Of a stretch of 64,000 nt of DNA, positions 37,514-49,000 are shown piece after piece. The notes below the pieces were generated by a model. The model was not told the DNA's origin. It saw only the letters and a program-made list of their open reading frames with translations, and did no database searches. The stretch is taken from NCBI RefSeq assembly GCF_031877795.1, contig NC_133954.1:5485256-5549255 (forward strand). The letters run 5' to 3'. The position numbers were made by a program, and so were the translations under genes. The stretch is from Strix aluco. Taxonomy: Eukaryota > Chordata > Aves > Strigiformes > Strigidae. The first letter of the stretch is position 1, and each line of letters opens with the position of its first letter.

Positions 37514-37877
37514 TGTCCTGGTTTAACCAGGATAGGGTTAAGTTTCCCCAGCAGTGGGGGGAGAGCTCTAGCCGGGTTATTCAGATACCATGCGGATGTC
37601 ACATCCTGGCAGGTCACATTTTTCCTGGCGCGGGAGCGCGGTGCACTCATGGTTTTGTACATCGTGCTTCAAACTGCTGTATTTGGTAGCTATTTTGCTC
37701 TGTTCATTGCTATCACTATTACTGTTATTGTTATTGCTGTTGTTTGATGTGTTGCTATTGCATTGTTGTATTAAACCTCTCCTTATTTCAGTCTTGGGGC
37801 TTTGTATTTCACTCCCTTTGTGGGGGAGGGGCAGCGGCCGCGTGGTCTCAGACCCCGGCAGAGGCTAAACCATTACA
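37514..37877 (+). mobile_element. Solo LTR of an endogenous retrovirus (unit 1)
   Basis: A 364-base element starting TGTCCTGGTTTA and ending TAAACCATTACA (imperfect inverted ends, TG...CA). It is flanked by a 5-base target duplication AGCAG. An internal ATTAAA could be its polyadenylation signal. No internal viral genes are present, so it is a solo LTR fossil. The 5-base duplication fits ERVL or ERV1-like families, but the family is not resolved. It sits at the same place with the same target duplication in unit 2, so it inserted before the array duplicated. Confidence 0.85.
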
Positions 37878-38340
37878 AGCAGGAAAACTTCTAGCACAGC
37901 CTGAAGCCTGGCAGCTCGTCCCCTCCGCTCGCCCCAACTCCCTCCATCACCGAGGACCAGGATGGCTGATCGTCTCTGCTCCCACCCTGGCCCTGGCCCC
38001 GGCCCCAACTCTCCATGAAGCCAGGACGTGGCCCAGAGATGCTCAGAGGGTCGCTGGCACCCAGTACAGCCTGGCTTGCTCAGGACTTGGCCACTTCTCC
38101 CTGCAGCACGACTCCCACCCCACCAAGACCCAATGGAGCCACGGCCAAGGGGCCGACGCAGACCCCCGGGCACAGACTTGCTGCTCTGCAAGCCCCTGCC
38201 GCAGGTACTTGCCCTCAGCTGAGGAGCCAAGTGGTGGCTTCACAGGGACACCCCAGTGCATCGCCCCCCACACCTCCAGGGAGCTCTGGGGCACCAGGTC
38301 TGGCCTCTCCCCTCCCCAGGGCCCTGCAACAGCACCAACA
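37878..38340. other. Spacer between LTR and CR1; unrecognised
   Basis: GC-rich sequence repeated in unit 2. It may hold the remains of the A2M 3' UTR or last exon. No homology was recognised. Confidence 0.35.
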
Positions 38341-38757
38341 GAATCACAGAATCATCCAGGTTGGAAAAGACCTTGAAGATCATCCAGTCCAATCATTAAC
38401 CTCACACTGAGGTTACAGTTGTTGAGGAACAACTCCACCAGATCCCTCAGTGCTGGGTCAACCCGACTCTTACACCCCTCCAGGGATGGGGACTCCCCCC
38501 CTGCCCTGGGCAGCCCATTCCAACGCCCAACAACCCCTTCTGCAAAGAAATACTTCCTAAGAGCCAGTCTGACCCTGCCCTGTTACAGCTTGAGGCCATT
38601 CCCTCTCATCCTATTGCTTGTTCCTTGGTTCAAGTGATTCATCCCCACCTCTCTGCACCCTTGTTTCAGGGAGTTGTAGAGGGCGATGAGGTCTCCCCTC
38701 AGACTCCTCTTCTCCAGGCTAAACCCCCCCAGTTCCCAAGAGCTCTTCCCCCCCCCA
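38341..38757 (-). mobile_element. CR1 LINE 3' fragment (unit 1)
   Basis: Starts with GAATCACAGAATCATCCAGG and TTGGAAAAGACCTTGAAGATC, the reverse complement of the avian CR1 3' end with its ATTCTGTG-type terminal repeat. It continues through GGGCAGCCCATTCCAACGCC and CTTCTCCAGGCTAAAC. It is 5'-truncated and lies on the minus strand. It is placed at the right end of each tandem unit, within about 130 bases of the unit boundary. The 5' limit is approximate. Confidence 0.9.
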
Positions 38758-39334
38758 TCAGACCAACTGTCCCTCACCCAGCAGGTCCCCACCACCATCA
38801 CCCCTTCTTGCTCTCCCTGGGAGTCACGGTGCTACCGGAGTCCGCACCCTGGCACTAACATGGGACCACTGTCACCAGAAGGGCTCACCTGGCCAGAGGC
38901 AGTTGTTCTCTTTGGGATGGGATGATTTGCACCTTGGCTGCAGGCAGACATCCCATCCCTTCTCTTCTTGCTTTCCCATCATCTCTGGACATCAAAAAGC
39001 CTGTTTGTTTGGTTTTTTCTCCCGCCAGCTTGTGCTGCTGCTCCTTAGCAGTGGTTGCATGCAGACTTTCCACTACGGAGACAGCAGCTGGTCTCACCTC
39101 AGGGATGGTTACAAGGTTAGTTCTGAGCTACGCAGGCTACAAATGTGCTTAGAAAAGCAAAGCATCACTGAGACTGAACACAGAGCCACCTCGGGACACA
39201 CTATTTCCTCACATAGACCAGATCTAGCCTGGCCTATCTTGCACCTTGCTCCCTGAGTGACTGTGAAGGACTGGAAAAAATCCAGCAGCCCCCTCTGTGT
39301 CAATCTGCTCCCCACATGTGTTCCTCTGCCCTAG

Positions 39335-39468
39335 GCTCCTGCGTGCTGCAATCCTGCCCCTCAAACTGTTCTATGGCATCAAGATGCAGGTGCGGGGCTC
39401 TGAGCATCTGAACAACAAGGAGCCCTATGTGATAGTTTGCAACCACCGAGACCATGCAGTGTGAAAAT
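39335..39468 (+). pseudogene. AGPAT exon 2/exon 3 fused remnant (unit 2)
   Basis: Follows the same acceptor (CTGCCCTAG) as AGPAT exon 2 and reads LLRAAILPLKLFYGIKMQVR onward to VIVCNH. It then jumps into the last ~20 bases of exon 3, keeping the exon 3 donor (GAAAATGTGAGG). About 480 bases are missing between, including the catalytic Asp of HX4D. The fused frame stops at TGA five codons after the His. Exons 1 and 4-6 are not in the unit, so it is a dead fragment carried by the duplication. Confidence 0.9.
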
Positions 39469-40034
39469 GTGAGGGGGGGCTGGCAGCAGGGGGGGGAATC
39501 GGGCTGCAAATATCGATAGGGCAAGGGGGGTGTTCCTGCCCTTGGGAGTGGCTGGCTTGTTAAACAGGAAATTCTACAAAACCATGACAATTGTCCACTC
39601 AGACAGATACCACTAGGCAAAGATATTAGCAAGAGAAAAGAGGCTTCCCATGAGTAGCAACTCAGCAGATCAGGAACAGTCCCGTGGAGATGGTCAAGAG
39701 GAGTATGCACATGGAGGATCTCATTTCTCAGAAATCCCCTTTATTCCCTTCCTTCCTGCCAGGGCTCCCTATGTGTGGCTTAGTCTGTCAGCTCTGAGCT
39801 GGCTCAGCCGTCCCACCATGTGCCCACCACCATGGGTGTGGTTTGGCTGCCTAGAGCCTTGAACCCAGCAAAGTCTAGGTCTGGTAGTTAAACATTGTCC
39901 TAGCTGGATGGCTGGGCCCCAGCAGAGACCTTGCTGGCTTTTGCTTGCTGCCAGAGCGGGGGTGAAAATTTGAGGAGAGGAAGAAAACAGCACGGGAGTC
40001 CTGGGACCACCTTGCTTCCACTGGTTCTTCAAGC

Positions 40035-43000
40035 ATGGGGTCTGCAGCTGTCCTGCCCTGCCTGCTGCTTTGCATCCTACACCTCACAGCTGGAGCATCT
40101 GCAAAGCCGTAAGCCCTCTCCATGTCTGCCTGTCCATGCCTGGTGGGATGATGGTTTGTCTCAGTGGTGTGACAATCCTTGCTGTGACTGTGGTCGCTGG
40201 TCAGGGTGGAAGTGCTTGGGGTGGTGGGTTGTCCCCATGGAGGACTTTGCACCTGGGCTTGGTGTCTCCAAGCTGCTTTGGTGCAGGTGCAACCTCACAC
40301 ACAAGCTGGTGGGTGAGCAGAGCCTTCCCTCCCTCTGAAGATCAACCCCTCGGTTCTTTCCCAAGGTGCTTAGGCAAAGGGGGCTCTGCTCTGGTCTGTG
40401 CACTGGCCAGTCTCCCTGGGTGGATGGGGGGAAGGCTGGGTGGCATAGCCCTGCAGAGAGCATCCAGGGCTGGAAAAAAACCCCAAGTACCCTCTGCCTT
40501 GAGAGTCTGGAGTGGAGGGGAGCACTGGGATTTGGTGGGGGGTCCCTGGTCTCCTCTACTGCTGAGGTATCCCCTCCCCAGACACTACATGGTGCTCTTC
40601 CCCTCCGTGTTCTACTACCCATACACGGGCAAAGTGCACGTCCACCTCATGGACCTGGATGAGCCCGTGCGGGTGACCCTCCACCTGGCAAGCAGCCACA
40701 GCGTTCCCAACATCACCCTGGAAGAGCAGGACAGCGATATCCTCCAGCTGAACTGGCCCCGCTTCTCCAACGTGAGTCATGGCCCCATGGCAGGGCTAAA
40801 GACCTCAGGAAGGGGTATCCATCCCCTACCCACTGCCAGAGCCGGGCTGGTGGAACTGGGAGGGGACATGGGGTCCATTCTGGATGGGCAATGAGTGAGC
40901 TGAAGAGTGGGGAGACATGGGGGAATGTACAGAGACCTTGTGGGCTTTATCTGCATCATCTGCCCATGTATACCAGTCCCCTGGTGACTTCATGGGGCAA
41001 TGGGATGGTGGCGATGGGGTACTGGTATGATGTCTCACTGGCATCCAACACAAAGGCTTTGCAACCTTTCTGCTGTTTCTCCGGGACAGGTTTCTAGCCC
41101 TCCTGAAGAGGTCTATGAGGTTGCGCATCTTCACGTCTCCATCCAAGGAGGTTCCCTGGAGGTCTCTGAGCAGAAGAAAGTACTGGTAAAAACCCTGGAG
41201 CTGGGGACCTTGGTGCAGACAGACAAGGATGTCTACAAGCCTGGAGAAACTGGTGAGGGGCAGGAGCTGCTGGAAGAGCTCACAGGCTCTTGGGATCCCC
41301 AGGTTGGGGTCCCAGGCCCTAGTGCTCACTCTGCTCCTGCCTTTGCTCTCTCCAGTGAAGTTTCGAATTGTCCGTTTTGATCAAAACTTCATTCCCAGCA
41401 ACAGGCAGGTAAGACGGGGTCAGGGCACAGGATGGGCGCAGAGGCAATAGGATCCCCCTGCACCCAAGACGATCGGTCTTGGCAGCAGTGGCACAGCCTT
41501 CAGTGTCACTATGAGCGTGGAGGAGACGGGTGAGGGAGGGAATCCCCCAAACACCGAAGGGACGGTGGGGTGGGGGGGATGGGACACAGCTCTTCCCAGC
41601 ACTCCCAGCCTGAGTGCCCAGGGTGCAGCCCCCTGCTTTTGGCACTGCTGCAGATGAATTATTCCCTTTGCACCATCCCTTTGCCTGTCTTCTCTCGTGT
41701 GTAGCTTTTATACACCATCACAACACCTGCTGGTGTTAGCCTCCTGACGTTACACGGTGCTGACAGGCCCAATTGCACAGCTATCGCTGTTCGCACAATG
41801 CAGCCTCGCTGCTCGCGTCCTGCTGCTTGGAAAAGGCAGCACAATGGCTCTGGGAGCCGAGCAATGACAGCAGCTCTGAGCCCTGCTGAGCCCCCAGCCC
41901 AGCTACCAGCTCTGTAGGGGCCAAGGCAGATCCAAGAGGCACAGCCCCTGGCTCAGCTCCAAGCTCAGCCCTCTGTGCTTTGATCATGCTGAATGCTTCC
42001 TCTCTCTTTCTTTGCAGCTTCCCTTGGTGACTGTGAAGGTGAGTCGTCACCCTGTGCCAGCCTGTCAGCTCCCTCAAGAGGAACAAAGGGCCCCAGCACA
42101 TGTGTGATGTTGGGGATGAGAAGCAGGGACAGGGACATCCCCGCTGCAGGTGCTGAGTTATAAGGAGCAGGGAGAAGGGCTTGGGTTCCTCGTCCACATT
42201 GCCAGCCCAGTCAGGGCCAGCTTGCTGTCTGTCTGCAAGACATGGGGTCCTCTGGGACGATGGTGCTAAGGGACAGGTTACACAGATGAAGACAGCAGTG
42301 ACTATTGCCACAGACACTTTGACCCAAACTGGAGAACCCCTGAGCTCCCAGTCCACGCTGGAGCATCCTCCTGCAGGCTCTGGCTGCTGTAGCCAGGCTG
42401 GAGCTCAGCTAATAGAGACCACAAGGGGAAATTTTCCTTCTGGAGAGGTGATGCCCTCAGGGCCGTTCTGAGTGTGATGGCAGGGCAAAACCTCTGCTTC
42501 TTGCGGGGAGATGCAGGGTGACTTGAGTCCTTGAGGTTGTCAAGCCACCAGCACCACCACGCACCCCATCTTCAGACCCGCGAGCGAGGGCTGACTCTGC
42601 GTGTCCCTGTGTGCAGGACCCCAGTGGGTACCCCGTGGCGCAGTGGCAAGAGGTGAGCCCGCAACAGGGCATCGTGGACCTGTCCTTCTCGCTGGGTGCA
42701 GAGCCAGCCCTGGGCATGTACGACATCGAGGTGGAGAGGAACAGGCACTCCTTCAGCGTGAAGGAATATGGTGTGTGGGGACGAAGGCTGGGCTCCCCAC
42801 GGGGTGTTTGGGAGCCATCGCATGGGATGGCAAGAAACTCCTGAAGGAAGAAATGGTCACAGTGCCATTCCCTGCTGGTGTCCCCCCAGGGCTGCCCCAC
42901 TTTGAGGTGCTGATCCAGCTGCCTTGTGTCTTGACGGTGAAGGATGAGAAGATCCCACTGGATGTCTGTGGGCGGTGAGTTGGAGAGCAGCCCCAGCACC

Positions 43001-46000
43001 AAGGCTGACTGCTCCTGAGGTGATGCTCCCCCAGCAGCCTCCCCATCTACTCCCTTTCCTGCTCCCTCCTGACAGGTACCCGTCTGGGAAACCTTTCCGG
43101 GGAAGGGCTGAGGTCAAGCTGTGCCAGTCCCAAAAATATTTTTACCCGAAGAGATCTACGAGGATCTGTGCTGAGTTTAGGGGCCAGGTGAGGACAGGAG
43201 GAGAACGAGAAGGCACGTAGTTTGTGGTCCCAGAAATGTTTCCCCATCTGTGGGTGCTTGGGCTGATGGTGGCTGGGTGCATCATTTGGGCATTGCCAAA
43301 TGATCCAGTTCTGATGTGAAAGTGCTGAAAACCTAGAGTCATCCCAAAGAGGGGAGAGGAGCTGAGCAGAGGCTCTTGGGGTGGTCCTTGGGCCAGGATA
43401 GGCAGGAACAGGACAGCCAGCTGCATGGCAGAGCGTCATATCAGCCAAGGGGGGACAAGTTTGCAGGATCCAAGGGCTGCAGGACAGGATGGAGGGAGGC
43501 ATCGGCAGCGGGGCGAGTGGCAGCTGGGTGCCCCAGGATGACAGCAGATGACACTCAAGGGCCCGGCCACAGGGCTGCTGCTAATGTGGGTGACTCTCTC
43601 CTTCAGACGGGGAGGAACGGCTGCTTCTCCACTGAGGTGCCAGTGTCTTCCTTCAACATGACCACCAGCTTCGACTATGAGAGATGGCTCTCTGCCTCCG
43701 CAACGATGCTGGAGGATGGGACCGGTGAGTGCAGCTGTGCTGGCAGCCAGCCGGTGATGTCCTGACGTGGTGGCACCTAGAGGATGTGGCACAACTGCTC
43801 TGCTCGGGTGTCTCCAGGATCTCTGTCCTTCCCATCCACAACCATCAGCTGCTCTGTGCCCTTACTTGCTTTGGTGTAATTTGTGCTCTACTCCTGACTG
43901 CTGGAGCAATCCTTTAGGTCCTGAAGGCTGATCAGGAGTTTCTTCCCCTTACAACATCCCACCGCCAGATATCCCTCCATCATCTACCTCTCCTTCCCCA
44001 CTCTCTGCCTTCCTGAGACTAGTTAGTATGATTAGTGCCTGGAGAGCTACCAGGGAAATTATTTTTGCTATTTGGGTCTTTCTGACTTTGAATTTAGTTA
44101 TAAATAGTTGCTATCTGCCAAGGAGGCCTTGTTAGACACATCCTTAGGGTCAAGTACAAAAGCCCAATTTCAGCACAGTGCAGGGGTGAGGGGCCTTTTC
44201 TATTTGCTTGCAGCCATTAAGAGGGGAAGTTTGGGGTAGAGCTTGGTGTTTTGGTAGACCACAGATCTTGGCTGAGTGAGGTCCTGCTCACACTGCAGCT
44301 CCCATCACACCCAAGGATTGTTTTTTGCGTTTGTTGCCCAACGAGTGTGATTTTTGCACTGTGCAAACTTGCCCGTAACCACTGCCCACAAGAGGACAAC
44401 TTTGTTTCATATGGCCATGTGCAAAGACAACAATGGGGACAAAAAATGTCATGGTGTGTGTTTGAGACTCTCTGAGCCATCTTTCCTGGGGGGAATCACC
44501 AGGACAAATTGCTAAGTGTCTCTCTCATCTCCCCCTCCTCTCCACAGGGATGAGGCGTAATGTGACCAAAAGCTGTATGATCGAGTATGAAACGGCCTCA
44601 ATCACCTTTGAAAACCTTGATAAATTCTACAAGCCGGGGATTCCTTGCACTGGGATGGTAATGGGGGGGTCCCTGCACCCTGCTGTACCCAGTTCCGCTC
44701 CCTCTGACCCCCAGCCCTGTTATCCCACCCCTGCCCTCTGCCACACGACTGCAGCCCAGTCCGGGGCATCTCCCCTTCCCTCCTGGTGCAGATGCTGCTG
44801 AAGGGAGCCGATGGCTCTGCCCTGAAGGAGGAGGAGTTCCTGCTTGTGGTTGAAGCAAGAGGAGAAAGGCAAAATAAAACCCTGGTCACAGACAGATCGG
44901 GGAGAGCCTCCTTTGAGCTGGACACCTCTCGTTGGAGTGACCTGCTCTTCATGCGCGTAAGTGATCCTTGTCCCACACCCCTCAGGCATCCTGGATTTAG
45001 TAAAAATCACAGAAGTTTTCTTACACAAGATCTTCCAGCCCCCCCTTGACCCCGTTTTTTCTTTTTGCACCCACAGCATCCTATGGTAAAGAGCTCCATG
45101 TCTTTATTAGCCCTGTTTAATACCTTGATTGCCTGTCAGACTCTACAGACCCCGGCACCCTTCCTGCTCCTCCTGCACTGGGAAAAGGGGCTACTCTCAC
45201 TTTTGATGCATTCTGCAAGTTCTTCCTCTAATTCCTTCTCTATGCCTTACTGTTTTCATACTCCACTGATGAATTTTAGGATCCTTTCAGCCTTCACCAT
45301 CTGGGCACAAGATCAGATAGTTGTGGGATGCTTTTTAGTTCCTACCATCTGCCCACACGTGCTGCTTAGCCATGCCTGCCTCCTCTTGCCATCCACTGGC
45401 GACCCCTTTGAGTGTCCTTTGGACAAGCCCCATGATGGGACACAGCTCTGTTTTTGGGTGCTGAGTGCATCTGGATTGTCTTTCTTGGCATGTCCCTGCA
45501 GGGATGTCACAGCAAAGCGCATGGCAGTCGCAGCTGCAGAGTGGCTTTCTACCCCTACTGTGCTCTGCTGCTGAGCTGATCTTTGCCATTAAGAGCCTTG
45601 ATTTTCACTTCTCAGGGTGAGCTCAAGGATGACCGTCCAGTCTCGGATCATGAAAGCAAGCAGTATTTCAATTACCGAAGTGACCTTCGCTATCTGTATC
45701 CCTTCCCTTCGAACAGCAAAAGTTTCCTGAAGATCCACAGGGTGGAAAAGAAGTTGCCCTGTGGCCAGCCCCAGCAGCTCAGAGTGGAGTATTTGTTTGA
45801 TGAGGCGGCCATGGGGATAGAGCTGCAGAAACTGGATGTGGTCTTCCTGGTGAGCCTTCACCTGGGCAGAGATGGGACACTGCCTGAAGGGCAGAGCTCA
45901 GGGGAGGAGAATCAGGCTAACGGGGTTGTGGGGTTAAGCCCTGGGCAGCTACTCTTGGGTTCAGGACTCAGGGATGGAGCCTGGAGCTCTCCGGTCTCGG

Positions 46001-49000
46001 GGCACCATTTACATCCCTCCTGCAGGATGCGGCTCTAATAGCATCTCCCTGAGCATCCTCAATGCCCTCCCTCATCTGATTCTGCCAGCTCCCTGCTCAG
46101 CATCGGTTTTGTTGTTCCCATCTCCTCCTCTGCAGGTCCTGGCCAAGGGGACCATTGCCACTGTCCTCAGGAAAGAGCTGCCTGCAGAGGCTGGTAGGTC
46201 CCGAGGCATGGACGGGCTGTGCAGGGCTCTGCTCTCTGGGCCTGGTCCTTATCTCCCCTCCTTTCCCATGGCCCAGGGCTGAGAGGCTCCTTCTCCCTGG
46301 AGCTGCCCATTGGCCCTAAGCTGGCACCCACAGCCAAGGTGCTGGGCTACGTGGTGCTGCCCGACAGTGAGATGGTGGCTGACAGCACCGAGCTCAAGGT
46401 GGAGAAGTGCTTCGCCAACAAGGTGAGCAGAAGCTGCCAAAGTCAAGGCAGTTGCTGCCATCTTGGTGGGGAGATGTGGTCACTGAGCCTCGCTCTTCAC
46501 CAGAGCCTTTCCTCATCCCCTGCAACTGCCTGGTCCCAGACTCTCCTTTCAGGGAGGGTTTTCCTTCCTCTCCCATTGCTGTTGCTGCTGCAAACCATCT
46601 CCTGGTTTTGATCACAGTCCTCACTCCCCATGCTCTGCCAGTGTTTGGGGTCAGACTGTGGCATAGAGGTCCTTCCTGGGACCAGCTCCCCTCTCCCCTA
46701 ACCCAAAGGCTTCCCCTCTCTCCAGGTGAATCTGTCCTTCTCAGAGCAGAGGGCTCTGGTGGGCTCTCAGCTCCGCCTGAAGCTGCAGGCTGCCCCCGGG
46801 TCACTGTGTGCCATCTACGCCAAGGATCAACGCATGCAGTCCTCCAGTGCCAGGCGCAAACTCAACCCCATCGCGGTGCGTCTGGAGGAACTTCAGTGCT
46901 GGGCTGGTCCTGGGCTGGTGGGGCATGGGGACAGCAGTTTCTGCTGTCACCCATTTTAGGGGAGGCTGGTAGGGACCTTGCCCCTGCAGGATGAATGTGG
47001 GTGTCTGGGAGCCCCCAGTGAACCTCTGCCACCACCCAGGGACTTTGGGACATTGCAGGGGAGATTGTGCATCACTGAATGGGGAGGATGAGCCACAGAA
47101 TTTCTCTGCGGTGCCTCCTGGGTTGGAAATCTTGAAAACAGGGTGTGATTGATGGGAAGTATCCCCTGCTCTCGGGCAGAAGAGAGATGGGGCAGAAGGA
47201 CTGGGGCTGGCACAGAGGAACATCACTGCGGTGCTTGAGGAGGTGCAGAAACTATGGGGTGATGCCAGGGGCAAAAGGGCTCAAAGCTGGGCCAGGAGCA
47301 TTTCATAGCTTTCTCACACGAACTTCACGTGTTTGGTTTAGGTCTATAACTTACTCCCCAGGCTTTCTGAAGTCGGCTATCCTTATGAAGTTAAAGAACC
47401 TGATTCATTTCACTGTGGGATGAATGCGTCCCACGATGGGAGACGACAAAATGCTCCAGCCACTACCTGTTTTGATGTGCCAGGGAATGACTGGAAGAAA
47501 TGCCTCCACAGTGTGTGGCGCAGGGAGGTACCGGTGTCTGACAAACAGACAGGCTCCTACATCCTGGTTGAGGTATGAGCCCTCCTGCCCTACCTCACAC
47601 GCCCTCCTAGGAAGGATTACTCAGGGTGCTGGGGGCACCTGGTCCCTCACCCAACTCATGTCTGTGCTCACAAAACAAGTTCTAACACTGCCCAAATAAC
47701 ATGCCCTGCCCCTCACTCCGCCAGCCTGGGACAGACATGTGAAACGCATCTCTCAGTCCAGGCACAGCGGCATTTCACAGGGATGGGGCTAAGCTCTGCT
47801 TGACCCATCACAAATCCGGGTGTGGAGTAAACAGCATAGATTGGCCTGGCACTCCCCTGCGTTTTTGGGGGTGCGTGTCTCCCACTGGCAGCAAACCCAG
47901 AGGTCGGAGCTGTTTGGGAATGGAGTGGGCAGAGCAGATCCACCAGATCTTTCCCAAGTGTCCCTGGTGCAGCATCTTCCCCTGGCACAGATATTCTTCT
48001 CCTGCACTCCCGTTGCAGCATGGTGGGGGATCCTCATCTTGGGGAGCTCTGGTCTGTCATGGGGCTTTAAGTGCCTGTCGATTACTTGCTTCAGAGAGGG
48101 ATTGAAAGGCATTTTGCTATCTCTGGGCTTCAGCGTGGTGTTATTCCCTCTCATGTGTCATGTGTCAGGATGCAGGTTTGAAAATTGTCACCAACACTCA
48201 GCTGGGGTGTCCACCAAACAACCTGTTAGAAAGCCACGGTAGTCTTTTATACCCCCAAGGTGAGTGGAGAGAACTTGTAACAGCCTCCATGCTGGCTGCA
48301 GAAGGACAGGCGGGGACATCCCGCCTCTTTCCATCCTCTCTGGCAGCACATTCAAGTTGTGCCTCTGTTTGCAGGAGCAGGACTGGAGGAGGATGAGCAG
48401 GTGGGTGTCAGGCAGGATGCAGGGATGCAGATGGATTTCTTGGAGACATGGCTATGGGAGCTGGTGCCTGTGCGGTGAGTAAGGAGCCCTAGCAGACCTT
48501 GAGCCAGGGAACTGCCCTTATTGCATCAGCTTCACCTCTGTGTGCAGATCCCAGACCTCCGGTTCTGTCCACGTATCCAGGAGTGACACTGAGACATATC
48601 CAGTCCCTTTCCTTGGACCTCAGCACTGACCTGGGAGAGAGGGGGGCAGTCTGTCCTGTAGGCAGGGGATGCCGTAAGAGATAAGGCACTGATGGTTCCT
48701 CTGTCCATCTCCAAGCATGTGATGGCCACTGATGCTCCCCAGGACATAGAGAAAGGGGTTTGAGTTGCTCTTTGTGCTGGGTCTGCTCATCAGACTTAGC
48801 CTGAAAGGTCTATCCCTCTTCTACCAACCCGCAGGGAGGCGGGGTCTGCAGAGGTGGCAGTGATGGTGCCTGATGCCATCACCAGGTGGGAAACCGGGAT
48901 GTTCTGCATGTCCCCGTTGGGCTTGGGACTGGCCCCTGCCACCGCCCTCACGGCCTTCAAGCCCTTCTTCGTGGAGCTGGCGCTGCCCTACGCCGTGGTC

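Larger units (their letters stand above)
20649..38881 (+). repeat. Tandem array unit 1 (original context, includes the intact AGPAT 3' part)
   Basis: Sequence alignable with units 2 and 3 starts at about 20649, inside AGPAT intron 1 (GGCTCACCTGGCCAGAGG), and continues past the A2M-like gene, the solo LTR and the CR1 to 38881. Unit 1 is about 2.6 kb longer than units 2 and 3. They lack two internal blocks, about 21216-21690 and about 21770-23920, which hold AGPAT exons 3-6 and the 3' flank. Confidence 0.85.
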
